From Tetrapyrgos nigripes (Eukaryota > Basidiomycota > Agaricomycetes > Agaricales > Campanellaceae), in assembly GCA_013368315.1 (NCBI GenBank), contig JAACJM010000280.1, forward strand, positions 1 through 64,000: 64,000 bases of DNA, read 5' to 3'. Position 1 is the stretch's first letter. Every line of letters starts with the position of its first letter. The position numbers were made by a program, and so were the translations under genes. The notes below the pieces were generated by a model. It searched no databases. It was not told the DNA's origin and was given only the letters and a program-made list of their open reading frames with translations. Of the stretch, positions 1 to 10,260 are shown in pieces.

Positions 1-472
1 TATCCTCGTCATTTTCCCCTGATGTAGTTCTTGGAGAGGTGTAAGGAAGGGTGTTGGTGGAGTGTTAGGGTGGGACAGCGGATGCAAAAAGGATGGTGGT
101 AGAGTGGAGAGAGAGAAAGTGGACGGATGTGGTAGCTGGGAGTGAAGCAACAGTGGAAGAGTTGTGTGGAAGAGTTGGGTTTGATGAGTGGGGTTCTCAC
201 GTGGGTTCGGGTTTTCGTTGAGTCTGGGTAACGTTTGGGGCATTGACGACGTTGCTTGTGCGACTGCAGTTGAGGTGGATGGGCTTGAGGGGGAGTTGGA
301 TGATAGATTTGTTGTAGGGGTGAGTCTGAGTCGGATATGGGTCGGTGGGGGTATCACAGATCCAGGTTTCACGGTCCCATATCTCGTGTACCCAGGATGC
401 ACCTAGATGGGAGGACAGTGACAATGACCATGACGATCACAGTGACGAGCGATGAGGTTCGGGATCGGGATC

Positions 473-672
473 GGGAAGGAGAAGGCGATGTTGAAGGCGA
501 AGTGAGTGGCAAGGGTGTCTTTGTCGAGGTGGAAGGCAAACTGAAGACAACGTGAGTCCATCATCTGGTATTGGGAAGGAGAAGGCGATGTTGAAGGCAA
601 AGTGAGTGGCAAGGGTGTCTTTGTCGAGGTGGAAGGCAAACTGAAGACGACGTGAGTCCATCATCTGGTATG
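473..672. repeat. 100-bp tandem duplication
   Basis: Two adjacent 100-bp units (473-572 and 573-672) differ at only a few bases. The period is not a multiple of three, so the minus-strand reading shifts frame between units and the unit cannot be a conserved protein repeat. It lies just beyond the 3' end of the small spliced gene at 661-1095. Confidence 0.85.
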
Positions 673-1095
673 GCGTCGATGTAGTGGATTAGCGGTCATG
701 GAGAGAGGAAGAACAGATAAAGGGGATGGAGGACGGGTCTTCATGTAGAGAAATAGCGGCAGTGGAAAGGGATGGATGGTTTGCATGGAATTGGCCTTCA
801 ATGCTGTGTCACATGACATATAGTTGGAAAAAGTCGGTGTGCAAAGCTCAGATTTGAGGACGGCGGGAATGAGGATATAGGATAGAAGCTGGTGATTAGG
901 GAGGGATGCCTTGAATCTGGATAGGTGAGGCCTGTAGAACGTGTGTATCAGCAAGTAGAATAACAATGAATCGGCGTAGAAGTAAACACAAACTCACCTG
1001 AGAACCCGAGCGAGTCTGACGAGAACTCCAATGAAATAGGCAATCCTAGAGAGACCAAGATCTATCTCTCTATCGTCACTGGATGCTGGCTTCAT
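661..1095 (-). CDS. Small spliced hypothetical gene, two exons
   Basis: On the minus strand an ATG at 1095-1093 opens exon 1 (1095-998), which ends at a consensus GTGAGT donor. A 66-bp intron (997-932) ends in CTACAG and exon 2 (931-661) continues in phase to a TGA at 661-663. The product is about 120 residues. It starts with an acidic stretch (MKPASSDDREID) followed by a hydrophobic-basic helix, and I recognise no domain. The ATG lies about 250 bp downstream of the retrotransposon target site, so the element may have displaced its upstream region. It could instead be the 3' part of the interrupted gene described at 10736-11105. The splice logic is clean but the function is unknown. Confidence 0.4.
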
Positions 1096-1349
1096 TTGGA
1101 TGCAGGTTGGGATTATGATGGTGTGGTTTCAGCATTGTGGTAGTCGTCTGAGTACTCGTCGAGTTGCGTATGGTGTGGTGGTATGGCGTGCGGGTATGGC
1201 TGCATTGGGGACGTGTCATTGAGGCGATCTTCAGCTGACTATGACATCGTTGGTCATAGCTAGATCGGTGTCCAAGTTGCGTCAGCTGTGTCGGTCAGTG
1301 ACTCTGACCGAGTGCACGGGCTCTTCAGAAGACATCGGCGCTGGCATTG

Positions 1350-1824
1350 TGTCAAGAACGTTGTCACTTAGCAAAACCACCCAAGTCACACGATGAACAA
1401 GATAGATTCGGTGGGTTACAGTGAGATGAGATAGAGAAAGAATGATAGAGACAAGAAGGGATCGAGTAGCTGACTATGCTCGACACTGCACTGTACTAGG
1501 AGCGGAGTGGAGACGAAGTGAACAGACTAAGGAACCTAGCTACGAGATCTACGATATATATAGGGAAGAAGTGAATATGTGAGAATGTCCATGGAGCCTA
1601 GGGATCGGAGGAGATAAGAATGTGAGTCAAGTAAGGTAATATGTACATGGGAATGTCCATGGAGATAAAGGAAACAGAGAAGTGAGTCATAGATCTAGGA
1701 GACGATGATGAGAAGTAATCAGTATTTATGGGTTTATGGAAGATGATAGAATGGTGAACAGAAGTGAATAGATAGTAGAAGGGAATAGAGGGAAAATGAA
1801 GGAAACGGGAGGTGATTCATGACA
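1350..1824 (-). repeat. 3' LTR of the chromovirus
   Basis: 475 bp bounded by TGTCA and TGACA. It is the 3' LTR because coding runs on the minus strand and the polypurine tract abuts it at 1825. It matches the LTR at 10261-10735 except for five transitions, each CpG in one copy and TpG or CpA in the other. Confidence 0.95.
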
Positions 1825-1841
1825 CTACCCCCCCTTTTAGG
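1825..1841 (-). other. Polypurine tract for plus-strand priming
   Basis: Read on the minus strand this is a run of A and G (AAAAGGGGGGG, then TAG) ending directly against the 3' LTR. Its position and composition are those of the LTR-retrotransposon PPT, and it confirms minus-strand orientation. Confidence 0.8.
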
Positions 1842-2451
1842 TTGAGCTTTCGCTGGAGCTCGGAAGCCAACTGGTCCACTGTTTCGTCCACTGCATTTTG
1901 ATTCGCTTGTCTAAGCCACGTATAGTCGGCCAAGTCTCTGGTAAGTCATGGGGAAAATTACCCCATCCCGTGAGGGCTGACTCGCGTCCTTCCCATCCTA
2001 ATCCTTCCCAAGTGCCCCATCCGTCGTTGTTGCCAGTTGCTGTACCCCACCCGGCGTTGTCGTCGTCATCATTCAGGTGAAGGTCCCCTCCCCACGCGCT
2101 TGCATCCCCCCATCCCAGGTTATTTCGTTTGTTGGCCTGTAGGCTAGACTGGTAGGTAAAGCATCTCGACCGGTGTCCTTCCCCCATCCTGATTCGTTTT
2201 GACGAGTCCTGTCCTGGCCAGATGCACTGATTACATCCGCTGTGCCTCCCGTATGTCCTTCGTCTAATCTGCAATGCCAGCCTGAACGTTGACCGTATCT
2301 GCAGCGTCTGGTGTTGTCTGTTAATGGGTTGATTGTCGTTGTGGTGGTGGTTGAGACTGTGATAGCAATGGGAGTAGTCATGATGGGTTGAGATGTGGAG
2401 GTAGAGAGGTGTTTTGGGTAGGATGTGGTTGAGTTCTGTTCTGTCGTTCAA
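1837..2451 (-). CDS. WG/GW-rich ORF downstream of pol in the chromovirus
   Basis: About 204 codons are open on the minus strand between the integrase stop (2540) and the polypurine tract. The C-terminal half has an acidic run (DDDDN) and repeated WG/GW pairs (LGWGDASAWGGD, NAGWG, DGWGTWEGLGWEG, LTGWG). It ends in a Trp-rich tail whose stop lies against the PPT. A second frame over 2073-2381 also carries WG-containing sequence (ESGWG), so one frameshift may split a longer WG-rich ORF. Closely spaced WG/GW pairs in acidic, disordered sequence are the hallmark of Argonaute-binding platforms; whether this ORF does that is conjecture. It may be a separate 3' ORF, a spliced extension of pol, or non-coding. 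Confidence 0.4.
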   Translation of the reverse strand: MNDRTELNHILPKTPLYLHISTHHDYSHCYHSLNHHHNDNQPINRQHQTLQIRSTFRLALQIRRRTYGRHSGCNQCIWPGQDSSKRIRMGEGHRSRCFTYQSSLQANKRNNLGWGDASAWGGDLHLNDDDDNAGWGTATGNNDGWGTWEGLGWEGRESALTGWGNFPHDLPETWPTIRGLDKRIKMQWTKQWTSWLPSSSESST

Positions 2452-2539
2452 GTTCGATGTAGTTGGCTTTTAACGAGTTCGTATCCACGGTAGCACGGGG
2501 CGGCCAAGTTCGTCTGGTGGATTGGGACAGTAGACGCCG

Positions 2540-4160
2540 TTAGTGTCGGTAAGCTCGGGGGTGTTTCTGGTGGAATTCTTCGATCATGTCCTTTACCTTG
2601 GTCAGGTTTGACGTGGGTACCCAGGTGTTTTCCGAGTCGGGGTAGTCCAACCATTTGATCAGGTATTGAGTCCCTTTCCTGTTTCTGGTTGGTTTGGAGT
2701 CTAGTATCTTTTCGACATCGTATTCTTCGTCTGCGTCTAGTAATTCCGTGGGAGGTTCGGGGTAGTTTGGTCTGTGGGCGTCTGTTTCTACGTACGGCGT
2801 TAATAGGGAAGCGTGGAAGACGGGATGTATCCGCCAGGTTGTCGGTAATTTCAACTTGTAGTTGACCTGGCTGATTACTTCAATGATCTCGAATGGCCCA
2901 TGACGACGATCGGACAACTTAGCTTTTGGTCTCGTTGTCTTCAGGTTCTTCCCGTCGAGTAGCACCCTATCTCCGACTTTGTACCCTGTCCAGGAAATGG
3001 AATGGTTGCCATGCTGTGCTTTCATCGTTTCGGCGGCCGACGTCAAACTTGCTTTGAGTTCGTCCCTGAGTTGGTTGAGGTTTTCAAGTCGTTTCTCTAC
3101 TGTCGGTAGGTTAGAGGTTGGATTAAATGATGGGAAGAAGTGTGGTTGGTATCCGTGTAAGAGTTCGAACAGGGATTTTCCTGTCGCCGAATGTATTCTG
3201 GTGTTATGGCTAAATTCGGCGTATGGTAGGTAGTCTACCCAGTCTTCCTGTTGATAGTTACAAAAGATCTGTAGGAACTGTTCCAATTCCTGGTTGTATC
3301 GCTCTGACTCTCCGTCGGTTTGTGGGTGATAAGCGGTACTAAGGGCTGAAGTGATGCCTAGCTTCTCATGGACCGCGGCCATGACCTTGCTAGTGAACTG
3401 TGGACCCCAGTCGGATATCATCTTGTCCCATAACCCGTATCGTCGCCAAGTGTTGTCAAGTAGTAGATTCACCGTCCCGTCACTGTCAATTGTTTTCGTA
3501 CACGGCGATATGATGACCGTCTTTGTTGACTTGTCAACTGTGACGTGGATTGCATTGAACCCCTTGCATTCAGGGAGATCCGTGATGAAGTCGGTGGTAA
3601 TAGTCCCAAACGGACGTTCTGGGATTTCAGTGGGAATCAAGGGGATCCAAGTGGGATGGTTGTTGGTTTTCGTCGCTTGGCATTTGGCACAGCCAGTTAC
3701 GTAGTCCTTGACAAAGACTGACATTCCTGGCCACCAAAATTCCCTGCTGACTAGTTTGTAAGTTTTGTATCATCCCGGGTGTCCCGTTGCCAGGGAGTCA
3801 TGGTGTAGTTTTACGATATCCTGTCAGAGGTCGTTGTCTGCTGGTACGTAAATCTTTCCTCGGAATAAGATGATTCCATCTTCGTAATTCCATTCCTGTA
3901 GGTTTTTTACCAGCGAACGTGGTCCGTTTTGTAAGATGACGTCTAAGGCACTTACTACCTCTTGGTCCCTTTTGGGGCACTCCTTGATTCTCCATCGTAG
4001 TTCTATGTCTCCTATGGCGGTTACTGTTTCCTGTCTAGTCGCTCGGATTCAAAAGAATTTGGGGTCGAGAAGGATTCTGTCGGTGTTGTCATTCTCGGTC
4101 CCGATTTTGTGATCTGGTCATCTAGACAGCAGATCAGCTTTATTCAGACTCCCGGGTTTT
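2540..4160 (-). pseudogene. Integrase with C-terminal chromodomain (broken pol 3' part)
   Basis: An uninterrupted segment, 3724-2540, holds the integrase core. The Asp of DFITDLP, the Asp of SDWGPQFTS and the Glu in DGESERYNQ are the DD35E residues. A chromodomain follows (DEEYDVEKILDSK to YLIKWLDYP to NTWVP), and the natural stop is at 2540. Upstream in the same frame lies the HHCC zinc-binding region (HH near 3800, CAKC near 3680). The frame from RT to here is broken by TGA codons at 4118-4120, 4049-4051, 3824-3826 and 3770-3772, and by a one-base shift at the T4 run 4157-4160. Each TGA is one C-to-T transition from CGA. A functional protein would integrate cDNA, with the chromodomain steering it to methylated histone H3. 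Confidence 0.9.
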
Positions 4161-5462
4161 ATGTTGGAGGGAGAACTCAAATCGTGTAAGGAATAACGCC
4201 CATCGTGCCTGTCGTCGACTAAGTTTTTGGGCGGTCTGGAAATATTCTAAGTTCCGGTGGTCAGTGAAGATTTCGATAGAATGGGGGGCTCCCTCCAAAT
4301 AGTGTCTCCATGCTTCCAGTGCTCGTATGATTGCCAATAGTTCGTTGTCGTGGATGTCGTAGTTTCGTTCGGTCTCTGAGAGGGATTTGGAGATGTAGGC
4401 GACTGGGTGCCATCGATTGTCTTCCCCGGTCTGCATAAGTATTCCCCCCGTTGCATAGTCTGATGCGTCTACTTCCACTCGGTATGGCTTTGTGTGATCT
4501 GGCATCAGTAGAACGGGTTTGGATGTGAGAGCTGTTTTGAGGGCTTGGAATGCTTTTTCGGTCTCTGTTCCCCAGTTCCAGTGGTTGTCCTTCCTTGTCA
4601 GATCGAAGAGAGGACGTGCGATTTTCGAAAAGTCCTTGATGAAGCGTCTGTAAAAGTTTCCAAATCCTAAAAAGGCCTGAACTTCCTTTACTGTTTTGGG
4701 GATTGGCCATTCGAGTACTCCTTCTACTTTAACTGGATCCATCGACAAGGTGTCGTGAGAGACAATCAGTCCCAAGAAGTCGACTTTGTCTGCTTCGAAT
4801 ACGCATTTTTCAGGTTTGGCGTATAGGTTGTTGTCCTGTAGTCGTCGTAGGACTGTTTGGACTAATTCTCGATGTTCATCTAGGTCACGAGTGAATATCA
4901 AAATATCATCCATATAGACAACGATCTTCCCTTGGTCAATGAGATCCCTGGAGATAGTGTTCATCATTGCTTGAAAGGTCGCCGGTGAGTTCATTAATCC
5001 AAAAAACATGACCGTTGGTTCAAATAGTCCTCGGTTGGTTTTGAAGGCGGCTTTCCATTCGTCCCTTTCTTTGATACGGATGTTATTGTATCCCCATCGT
5101 AGGTCGATTTTACTGAACACGTATGCGTTTTTGAGTTTGTCGATTAGTTCTGGAATGAGGGGTAGTGGATATGCGTTCTTTACGGTGCCCTTATTGAGCG
5201 CTCTGTAATCCTGTACTGGGCATAGCTTTCCGTCCTTTTTCTTAACAAAGAAGAAGGGACTTGCCATTGGGGACTTTGATGGTTTAATGTATCCTTTTTC
5301 GAGGTTTTCATTCAAGAAGGAGTCGAGTTCGGATTGTTCGTTCGGGGAGAGAGGGTACGTTTTACATGTGCATGGTTGGAAGCCGTCTTGTAGTTCGATT
5401 GCGTGATCCCAATCACTTTGTTTTGGTAGGCGTTCTGAAGTCTTTTTGTCGAACACTGACAA
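4140..5462 (-). pseudogene. Reverse transcriptase and RNase H of the chromovirus
   Basis: About 440 codons are open. RT runs from PLSPNEQSELDSFL through the YMDDIL catalytic box (near 4900), and the RNase H domain follows (VEVDASDYATGGIL with the first catalytic Asp, HDNELLAI, FTDHRNLEYF). It is in frame with the protease, from which it is separated by a TAA at 5487-5489; the codons just after that stop (IPEQYHEYLSVF) belong to the conserved RT leader. The 3' end is frameshifted at 4157-4160. It would act in the cytoplasmic particle to copy element RNA into DNA. Confidence 0.92.
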
Positions 5463-5486
5463 GTATTCATGGTATTGTTCTGGTAT

Positions 5487-6458
5487 TTATTCTTGTAATG
5501 AGGTTGCTGAGTTCGTGGATTCGTTGTCAGTGTGTTGCTGCGCTTTGGTAAAAGCAGTTCGGATACTCAGCTTGGTATCCGATAAACCTTCGTCAGGATC
5601 GGTGGGGGTGTCTAGGTATTCCATGACGAGTTCACTCCATTGTCCCGGAATATTCCATTGACCGGTCGTATCTTCTGAGGAGAGCATTGTTCCTAAGTCG
5701 ATCCGTTGTAATTGAATCTTCCTAGGTCGTTGTGATCGACGTTGTCCCGCTACCTTGGGTTGTGGCTTTGTTTTATGGGGACCCATGATGTCTTTGAATG
5801 CTACTTGGTAGTCTCGGTGATGTGTTCTGGGGTCAACTACTTCAGGTTTCTTTGTTTTCGGCGGGGAGATTTTCGACTTAGCTTTGGTTTTTACTGGGGT
5901 CTTTTCCAGTGTACAAGCGCTGGGGCATCGCGTTAGGTTGATTTCCGATGTTGTCCAGTCGATCTCCGGGTTGTGGTGTCGTAACCAATCGGTACCCAAA
6001 ATGATGTCGTGATCTCCAATATCTGTGATGTAAAATTCGGCGATCTCCTCGTGATGGGATTGGTGATCTGGGGTGTAGATCCATAGTTTTTGGACGGTGT
6101 AATGTCTTACCCATCCCATTACGTTTTCTGATCCATCGACGTTTCGAACTGGAAATGGTTTTTCTAGGGGGATCCGACTGAGATGATGTTTTTGGGCAAA
6201 GGCGTTATTGATGATGATCCCTTCTGCTCCACTGTCTAGTAGAGCGGTTGCGTCGATTTTTTGTCCAGTTATTTTCCCGATCAATTCGGTTTTAAGCTCT
6301 ATTGATGGGGTCTGTTGATTTCGAGTGATTGCCGTGATTCTCAATTCAGATAGGGATCGTGGCTTACGAAAGGGTATAGGGCTCGTGTATTGCCTGTGTT
6401 TTACTGGTATGTATGTCCATGTCCCTCCTCCTGACAACGTAGCAGGGGAGGTATTCAA
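5487..6458 (-). pseudogene. Retropepsin-type aspartic protease, start of pol
   Basis: The active-site motif DSGAEG lies near 6235-6220, followed by the hydrophobic strand GIIINNAF and later ILGTDWLRHH, typical of gypsy proteases. Its frame is -1 relative to gag and stays open upstream through the overlap, so the gag stop at 6455-6457 could be bypassed by -1 slippage on the T5 run just before it. The ORF closes with TAA at 5487-5489, which separates it from RT in this copy. The role would be to mature the Gag-Pol polyprotein. Confidence 0.85.
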
Positions 6459-7810
6459 AAATCCGCTTCTGTTACGAACTTCTTTAGTAGTCCTTCTTTT
6501 TCCTCTCCTGATAATGCTCCGATCCTGGTCGTGAGTTCTGAGATGTTATCTATGGTAGCGTTGGTCCCGGATTCTGAGGTTTCTGTGGCAATTGTCGTTT
6601 TCTTTATGGATGGTCTCCAGGTCGTATTGTTGGGAGTGATTGGAGGTGTATTAGGGAATGTAGGGCAGTCGTTACCCATATGTCCCAGTCCTCGACATCT
6701 GAAGCATCGCCCTTCCTTCCTCATCTTTTCCCTTTCTTGGGGGGTCAGTTTCGGTGGATATTTAGTAGTTGAAGATGCACCTGGGACGTTGTCTTGGAAA
6801 GCATTTACTTCCATGCTTCTCGTTCGACCACTTCTTGTACTCTGTGATCCCCTTCCTGATTGTCCTTCCTCCCTTCGAGGTTTACTCCATGAGTTTTTTT
6901 CTTCCTGCCTTTCTAACCAAATCATGTGTTGTTTTACTGCTGCTTTTTGTAGTGCCGCGAGATTTCTAGGTTGGGTGGATAGGTAGGAGATCCGATCTAC
7001 CAGCCCTCGGGGGAGTCCCTTTTGATACCATTTCATTAACGCCTTGTCGTTATAGCCAGTATCGTCAGCGTATCGTTTGAATTGGGAGTTGTACTTATCT
7101 ATATCTGCCAGGGCTCCCTCCATTTTGATGTGCTCTATTTTGGTTTGGGCTAGGGTTTCTCGAGCTGCGGGTTTGAAATCTCACAGAAACTCTCGTCTTA
7201 CTTCGTATAGAGTCCAGAGTTTTTTCGTTTTTGGTTTCGAAGCAGAGGAATCCTCGTCGGTACTCATATATTCTTCGTCACTATCACTGAAATCGTCTTC
7301 TTCTTCAAAGACCTTCTTCATCATACTGCGCGCCCATCGTTTCGCTTCATCTCCTGAGAACAGCGTGAGGAAGAACGATATCTTTTCGTCTTCGGTAGGA
7401 TAGACTTGATCGTTGAGCCGGAGGTAGTTGTTAAATTCGGCCATCCAATCCTTTGTTTGGTTCCGGTCTCCTGTGAACTTCTCTGGCTTCACTCCATGTT
7501 CCTTGGTAGTCGTATTAGGAAAGACCAAGGATTGAGCGTCCTGAACCTCGTCGTCGGGTGGTGCGGCGTCTCGGGGAGCTTGAGTTCCTCCCGCAGCAGC
7601 GGTGGCTGAGGCAGGGTTTTTGGACATTCTGAGAGCGGCGTGAATGGAGTGGAAGTCGATTGGAAGTGTGGGGTTGATTGAGATGGGTTCTTGGGCTGCA
7701 CTAGGAGTACTGTCCGTCGGAGATCTGTTGTGAGGGGAATGGGGTTCTGAGGAGTGTTTGTGAGAAGGAGTTGGTGACGGGGTTGTGACAGGATCTGGAT
7801 TTTCTTTCAT
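6455..7810 (-). pseudogene. Gag capsid/nucleocapsid with CCHC zinc knuckle, one nonsense codon
   Basis: The ATG at 7810 opens a Ser/Pro/Thr-rich N-terminus, then the retrotransposon Gag fold (KPEKFTGDRNQTKDWMAEFNNYL, ISFFLTLFSGDEAKRWA) and an acidic segment. A TGA at 7181-7183 interrupts the frame, which resumes (DFKPAARETLAQTKIEH). The knuckle C-FR-C-RGLG-H-MGND-C lies near 6720-6680 and the stop is at 6455-6457. The TGA is one C-to-T step from CGA. Gag would assemble the particle and bind element RNA. Confidence 0.9.
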
Positions 7811-8370
7811 TGGTTCTGATGGAAGTGATTCGAAGAGTGAGACTGGTTCGATACCGACTGCCTGTTCTTCGATTGAAAGGGGTAGGTTGTTTACGGAGAG
7901 TCAGTTGGGACACGGATGGTTTGTACAAAACTCCCACCAGTTTTGGTGTGAGAAGTAGCAATCTTGTTGTCTTCGGGGGACGTGTGCGTGAGGTCATCTG
8001 AGACAAATGAGTATGGGAGAAGAAACACGGCTGGGGTTTTGTGAGGCTGTGCATGATCTAGTGGTTCTTGGGATTCCGCTTTCGCTCATCCACTCGTTTC
8101 AGCTTCTGAAAATAGAAGATCCCACTGTTCTCTAGAGACGTCTTCCCAAGAGACCAGTGATCTATAGTAGTTGATTATTCTAGGGACTCGGGTTTGGAGA
8201 TATTCGTGGTATTCTTCTTGGCTGAACTCGAAGATGTCGCTTTCTTCGTAGTCGGCATGACTGAACCAATATGGGAGGGTTGTTTCCCCTAGTTGAACGA
8301 GGTAACACGTATCTGCAACTGCAACGTAGCGTGGAGAAGTGTTTTCAGGTGATATCTTTATTCGGAGGTA

Positions 8371-8580
8371 CAGTGGGTCAAAAAATTGTCCACATGTTTC
8401 GCATTTTTGGAAAGATTGCCAATTTAAGCAATACTGAGTAGAGATATTAAAATGTGGTCAGTGATGGGCAGAAAGCCCTTGATAAACGCTACAATATTCT
8501 GTCTGTTTGTCTTATTTGGCTTAAAACTCATGGAGATATGACTGATTTAAAATGGTATGTCATTTGGACAATTTTTTGAC
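8371..8580 (+). repeat. Left terminal inverted repeat of the Tc1 element
   Basis: About 210 bp matching the inverse of 9787-9996 with scattered mismatches. The 15-mer GTCAAAAAATTGTCC near the outer end (8377-8391) reappears as its reverse complement at the inner end (8566-8580). These are the likely outer and inner transposase sites. Confidence 0.9.
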
Positions 8581-8609
8581 ATGCAAGTGAAAATACAGAA
8601 AGTGCTAGC

Positions 8610-9626
8610 TCAGTACTTGGTATGCCCTCCTTTGGCCTTCAACACAGCCTCAATCCTTCTAGGCATGCTCCTGATCAATTTCTGACAATCTTCTTCTGTG
8701 ATTTCATCCCACTTTTCAGCTGCTCTGTCCCATATTTCCCAAACTCCAGAGGGTGCTGTGTCATATCCATTGAGCTTGTGTTTGAGGGTTGTCCAGAGGT
8801 GTTCAATGGGGTTCAGGTCAGGAGATTGAGCAGGCCAGCTCATGCAATGGATGTTGTTGTCTTCAAACCACTTGGTGGCCAGTTTTGACTTGTGTTTAGG
8901 ATCATTGTCTTGCTGAAAAATGGCCACCTCTGGATCAACACCCAAAATATCCATGCTCTCCAGAAGGTTGTTCTCCAAAATGTCCACATACTGCTCTGCA
9001 TTCATCCTGCCCTCCACCTCTGCCATGTTTCCAACTCCTTCCCACCCCATACATCCCCACACCATGACATTTCCTCCTCCAAATTTGACTGTTTCCACCA
9101 CATTTCTCTCTCCCAAGGATTCACCCTTCCTCCCCCACACATACTGCTGTCCATCTGACCCATATCGATTGATTTTAGTCTCATCTGACCAAATAACCCT
9201 TTTCCAGTCATCCACAGTCCAGTTTCTGTACTTCTGTGCAAAGTTTAAACGAGCCTTCCTGTGAGCTGCAGTGAGTTTGGGCTTCTTCTTCGTTTTAGAT
9301 GTGTCCACATCATGCCTGAGAAGGGAATTTCGAATGGTTTGGGTGGAGACAGGTTGGTCAAGGAGGGGATTGATGTTTCTGGCCACTTCTGTAGCATTTT
9401 CAGCTTTGCCAGTGTTGATTTGTTGGATAGCAGCATGTTCATCAGTGGTAGACAGCTTTCTAGGACGCCCTGCTTGATGGTTCTCCTTGTCAGGATACAT
9501 CTCTTTGGCCAGAGAAGCAATCTTTGACTTGGATACCCCAGTTTTAGCAGAGATTTCCCTGGATGAAGCAGAAGTTTGGAGGAGAGAGAGGATATTGTCT
9601 TTCTGGGTGGATGTGATGGGTCTCAT
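8610..9626 (-). CDS. Tc1-type transposase, DD34E, intact
   Basis: 338 residues from the ATG at 9626-9624, which is preferred over upstream starts because it begins the family-typical N-terminus (MRPITSTQKDNIL) and has a TATA-like ATATATAAG about 40 bp upstream (near 9664). Residues 1-120 hold the paired-like double helix-turn-helix DNA-binding region with the linker GRPRKL at 53-58. The catalytic triad is D148 (WSDETKI), D240 (FQQDNDPKH) and E275 (SPDLNPIEHLW), a DD34E spacing that defines the Tc1 subfamily. No stop or frameshift is present, the length is normal, and TIRs and TA duplications are complete, so this copy may be active. It would bind its TIRs and cut and paste the element into TA sites. 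Confidence 0.95.
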   Translation of the reverse strand: MRPITSTQKDNILSLLQTSASSREISAKTGVSKSKIASLAKEMYPDKENHQAGRPRKLSTTDEHAAIQQINTGKAENATEVARNINPLLDQPVSTQTIRNSLLRHDVDTSKTKKKPKLTAAHRKARLNFAQKYRNWTVDDWKRVIWSDETKINRYGSDGQQYVWGRKGESLGERNVVETVKFGGGNVMVWGCMGWEGVGNMAEVEGRMNAEQYVDILENNLLESMDILGVDPEVAIFQQDNDPKHKSKLATKWFEDNNIHCMSWPAQSPDLNPIEHLWTTLKHKLNGYDTAPSGVWEIWDRAAEKWDEITEEDCQKLIRSMPRRIEAVLKAKGGHTKY

Positions 9627-9786
9627 GATTTGATGAGGGCTATAGAACAACTGGATGCCCTTATATATGGTCCAGCTGGCAGCTATGATATCATTATGAT
9701 GTAGCCATTGCATCATTGTACAACTCCACTTATGATGTCATCTATGAGACATCACATAGTTACAATACTGATTTTGAAGTGGCAAC

Positions 9787-9996
9787 TCAAAAAATTGTCC
9801 AAATGACATACCATTTTAAATCAATCATATCTCCATGAGTTTTGAGCCAAATAGGACAAATAAAACAGATTATTGTAGCTCTTATCAAGGGCGTTCTGCC
9901 CATCACTGACCACATTTCAATATCTCTACTCAGTATTGCTTAAATTGGCAATCTTTCCAAAAATGCGAAACATGTGGACAATTTTTTGACCCACTG
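9787..9996 (-). repeat. Right terminal inverted repeat of the Tc1 element
   Basis: Inverse copy of 8371-8580. The outer 15-mer is at 9976-9990 and the inner one at 9786-9800, with one mismatch (CTCAAAAAATTGTCC). Confidence 0.9.
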
Positions 9997-10248
9997 TATT
10001 CGGAGACAGTCACTTCACCTGGGATCCACAATCTCTTGTTGAGTATGATCCAATGGTCGTCGAGTTCGATAGCGTGCTTGTATACTGTTGTTTCGAGTTC
10101 TTCTCAGTAATTTACGAAGTATTCTGATTTTTCGATAGGAAAGGGATAAAACGGTGGAGGTCGGGTTCGTAGGTTGTTAATAAGGGGTTCAAAGTTAAGA
10201 GCCAGTGTGTTTTTTGTCAAGGGTCTGTTTGTGAGGTGGGTGTAAGAG

Positions 10249-10258
10249 AGTCTGTTCA
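10249..10258 (-). other. Candidate self-priming primer-binding site
   Basis: Two bases after the 5' LTR the minus strand reads TGAACAGACT. This ten-mer is the exact complement of the predicted first bases of the element RNA (AGTCTGTTCA, minus strand 10439-10430). No match to a common tRNA 3' end (TGG start) is seen. This is the arrangement of Tf1/sushi-type self-priming chromoviruses. Confidence 0.55.
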
Positions 10259-10260
10259 AG

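Larger units (their letters stand above)
8371..9996 (-). mobile_element. Tc1-family DNA transposon inserted in the retrotransposon
   Basis: 1626 bp, flanked on both sides by TA (8369-8370 and 9997-9998), beginning CAGTGGGTC and ending GACCCACTG. It has roughly 210-bp terminal inverted repeats and encodes one intact transposase on the minus strand. Its location inside the upstream retrotransposon ORF shows it arrived after the retrotransposon. Confidence 0.96.
7891..10259 (-). pseudogene. Unassigned ORF upstream of gag, split by the Tc1 element
   Basis: Directly after the 5' LTR one minus-strand frame stays protein-like from 10259 to a TAA at 7891-7893, once the Tc1 element plus one TA (1628 bp) is left out. 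That is about 246 codons. Only two in-frame TGA codons occur (10104-10106 and 8086-8088), each one transition from CGA. Recognisable stretches include ELDDHWIILNKRLW before the Tc1 site and FEFSQEEYHEYLQTRV after it. No ATG lies in this frame before the first conserved stretch, so it needs a spliced leader, a non-AUG start, or is 5'-truncated. Gag starts in a different frame 80 bp downstream. I know no family for it. Confidence 0.5.

Noticed and set aside
8892..9264. Plus-strand ORFs opposite the Tc1 transposase
   Set aside because: Antisense shadows; the minus-strand frame has all family motifs.
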